Assembly: GCA_003647375.1 (NCBI GenBank)
Contig: QMMS01000085.1
Span: forward strand, 1 to 14,974
Length of the DNA: 14,974 nucleotides
Reading direction: 5' to 3'
Origin: Deltaproteobacteria bacterium
GTDB lineage: Bacteria; Desulfobacterota; Desulfobacteria; Desulfobacterales; B30-G6
Below are positions 13,725 to 14,974 of this stretch, piece after piece. Made by a program: the position numbers and the translations under genes. A model generated the notes under the pieces. The model was not told the DNA's origin, ran no database searches, and saw only the letters and a list, made by a program, of their open reading frames with translations. Each line of letters opens with the position of its first letter. Within the stretch, counting starts at the first letter, position 1.

Positions 13725-14974
13725 ATGGGTGGATTTTTCGGAGAAGTCTCGAAGGTTGATTGTGTTTTAGACGTTTACTATGGGACGGACTATCATTCAC
13801 ATCTTGGCACCAAGCGTGGAGGGGTGTGCGTCAAAAACAGCACGGGTTATTCACGCGCTATACACAACATAGAGAACGATTATTTTCGCTCCAAGTTCGA
13901 GCCGGACCTGCCGAAATTCAATGGCAACCAGGGGATCGGGGTCATCAGTGATACCGATGCTCAGCCTCTGATTATCGGATCCCATCTGGGGACGTTCGGT
14001 ATCGTTACGGTGGGAAAGATAAATAATCTCGAGCATCTTGGAAAACAGGCCTATGGTAAACGGCTGCATTTTTCAGAAATGAGCGGCGGGGAAATGCATC
14101 CCACAGAGCTTGTGGCCATGCTGATATGTGAGGGAGAAAGTTTTGTCGATGGTATTCGCAAGGCACAGGCAGCCATCGAAGGGTCTTGTTCGCTGCTGCT
14201 TTTGACTGAAAACGGGATTTATGCTGCCCGAGACAGACTGGGCAGAACACCGGTCGTCATCGGGAAAAAGGCCGGGGCCTTTGCAGCTTCATCCGAGTCA
14301 TGCTCGTTTCCCAATCTGGGATTCGAGATCGATCGATATCTGGGGCCGGGAGAAATCTTTTGCCTGACACCGGACGGATGCGAGCAGTGTCAAGGACCGG
14401 GAGAAGAGCTTCAAGTCTGCAGCTTCCTGTGGGTTTACTATGGGTATCCTGCATCGAGTTATGAAGGGATCAATGTAGAGAAAGTGCGCAATCAGTGTGG
14501 TGCTGCTCTGGCTCGAAATGATGAGACCGCCATCGACTTTGTCGCGGGTATTCCGGACTCGGGGATCGGGCATGCCATCGGGTATGCCAACGAAAAACAG
14601 ATTCCCTATATCCGGCCTTTTGTCAAGTATACGCCCACCTGGCCGCGTAGCTTCATGCCGCAGAATCAGGAACAGCGAGACCTTGTCGCAAGGATGAAAC
14701 TCATTCCGATCCGGGATTTGATCGAGGAGAAGCGGCTTCTTTTTTGTGAAGACTCCATCGTCCGCGGAACCCAGCTCAAGGACAATATTCAAAAACTTTT
14801 TGAATATGGTGCTCGTGAAGTTCACATGCGACCAGCTTGTCCGACCCTTATTTATCCGTGTGAATTCCTGAATTTTTCCACATCAAGATCGACTCTCGAT
14901 CTTGCCGGGCGTCAGGTTATCTATAAACTGGAAGGAAACGAGACCGACTTTCTTCCTGAGTATGCTTCCGCAGA
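13725..14974 (+). CDS. PurF-like amidophosphoribosyltransferase homologue lacking the glutaminase cysteine (3' end outside window)
   Basis: This homologue of glutamine PRPP amidotransferase (first step of purine synthesis) shows 416 codons before the window ends. AAGGAG (13711-13716) lies 8 bases before the ATG. Canonical PurF begins MCGI(F/V)G, with the Cys acting as glutaminase nucleophile. Here the start is MGGFFGEVSK, with Gly2 in that place. The rest of the Ntn fold is kept: YHSHLGTKRGG, IGVISDTDAQP, SHLGTFGIVTVGKI and RDRLGRTPVVIG. The phosphoribosyltransferase part has the PRPP loop L339-F-C-E-D343-S-I-V-R-G-T349, then RPACPTLIYPCEFLNFSTSRS, which resembles the cluster-cysteine and substrate region of PurF. 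I recall MGGFFG-type PurF paralogues from Clostridia and Bacteroidetes, so this is probably a conserved variant that uses ammonia or has another role. Confidence 0.85.
   Translation, partial: MGGFFGEVSKVDCVLDVYYGTDYHSHLGTKRGGVCVKNSTGYSRAIHNIENDYFRSKFEPDLPKFNGNQGIGVISDTDAQPLIIGSHLGTFGIVTVGKINNLEHLGKQAYGKRLHFSEMSGGEMHPTELVAMLICEGESFVDGIRKAQAAIEGSCSLLLLTENGIYAARDRLGRTPVVIGKKAGAFAASSESCSFPNLGFEIDRYLGPGEIFCLTPDGCEQCQGPGEELQVCSFLWVYYGYPASSYEGINVEKVRNQCGAALARNDETAIDFVAGIPDSGIGHAIGYANEKQIPYIRPFVKYTPTWPRSFMPQNQEQRDLVARMKLIPIRDLIEEKRLLFCEDSIVRGTQLKDNIQKLFEYGAREVHMRPACPTLIYPCEFLNFSTSRSTLDLAGRQVIYKLEGNETDFLPEYASA

Overview
The window reads as chromosomal DNA of a strictly anaerobic bacterium, most likely a Desulfobacterota (Desulfobacteraceae-like) sulfate reducer or close relative. 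This is inferred from the gene mix: Na+-pumping NADH:quinone oxidoreductase, a ferredoxin-thioredoxin reductase catalytic subunit without photosynthesis genes, a PAS/sigma-54 activator, a BKACE enzyme and a PurF-like protein starting MGGFFG. No rRNA, tRNA, CRISPR array, phage gene or transposase gene was found.

Layout. (1) 60-6194, plus strand: a complete six-gene nqrABCDEF cluster encoding the Na+-translocating NADH:quinone oxidoreductase. nqrB, C, D and E overlap or nearly touch. The A|B and E|F junctions are instead widened by two copies of the same repeat family, built from TTGAGTT-like units that reappear as AACTCAA-like units after a short spacer. NqrA is unusual in carrying two complete four-cysteine ferredoxin motifs, as RnfC does. 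(2) 6191-6777, minus strand: a glutaredoxin-like protein followed by a ferredoxin:thioredoxin reductase catalytic subunit, tail to tail with nqrF and overlapping it by 4 bases. (3) 6778-7042: a divergent promoter region. (4) 7043-7772, plus strand: a PilZ-domain protein with an N-terminal zinc ribbon, then a small membrane protein. (5) 7893-9828, plus strand: a two-gene unit of a BKACE (DUF849) beta-keto acid cleavage enzyme and a ketopantoate-reductase-family dehydrogenase. (6) 9829-10205: a 377-base gap holding a possible terminator and a fold-back (MITE-like) element of about 168 bases. A 35-base fragment of one end of that element also lies just upstream of nqrA. (7) 10206-12736, minus strand: a GAF-PAS-AAA+-Fis sigma-54 activator and, 32 bases downstream, an exported HExxH protein. 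(8) 12772-12837: divergent promoters for the activator and sfsA. (9) 12869-13606, plus strand: sfsA. (10) 13725 to the window end, plus strand: an amidophosphoribosyltransferase (PurF) homologue whose glutaminase cysteine is replaced by glycine, cut by the window edge.

How the parts work together. Nqr couples NADH oxidation and quinone reduction to Na+ export. The neighbouring FTR/glutaredoxin pair probably passes reducing power from ferredoxin to protein disulfides, so the left half is a redox-energy region. The BKACE/dehydrogenase pair suggests catabolism of a beta-hydroxy or beta-keto acid of unknown identity. I see no single undescribed multi-gene system. The most notable points are the Fe-S-type NqrA, the structured repeats inside the nqr cluster, the fold-back element and its fragment, the glutaminase-dead PurF homologue and the BKACE/dehydrogenase pair.
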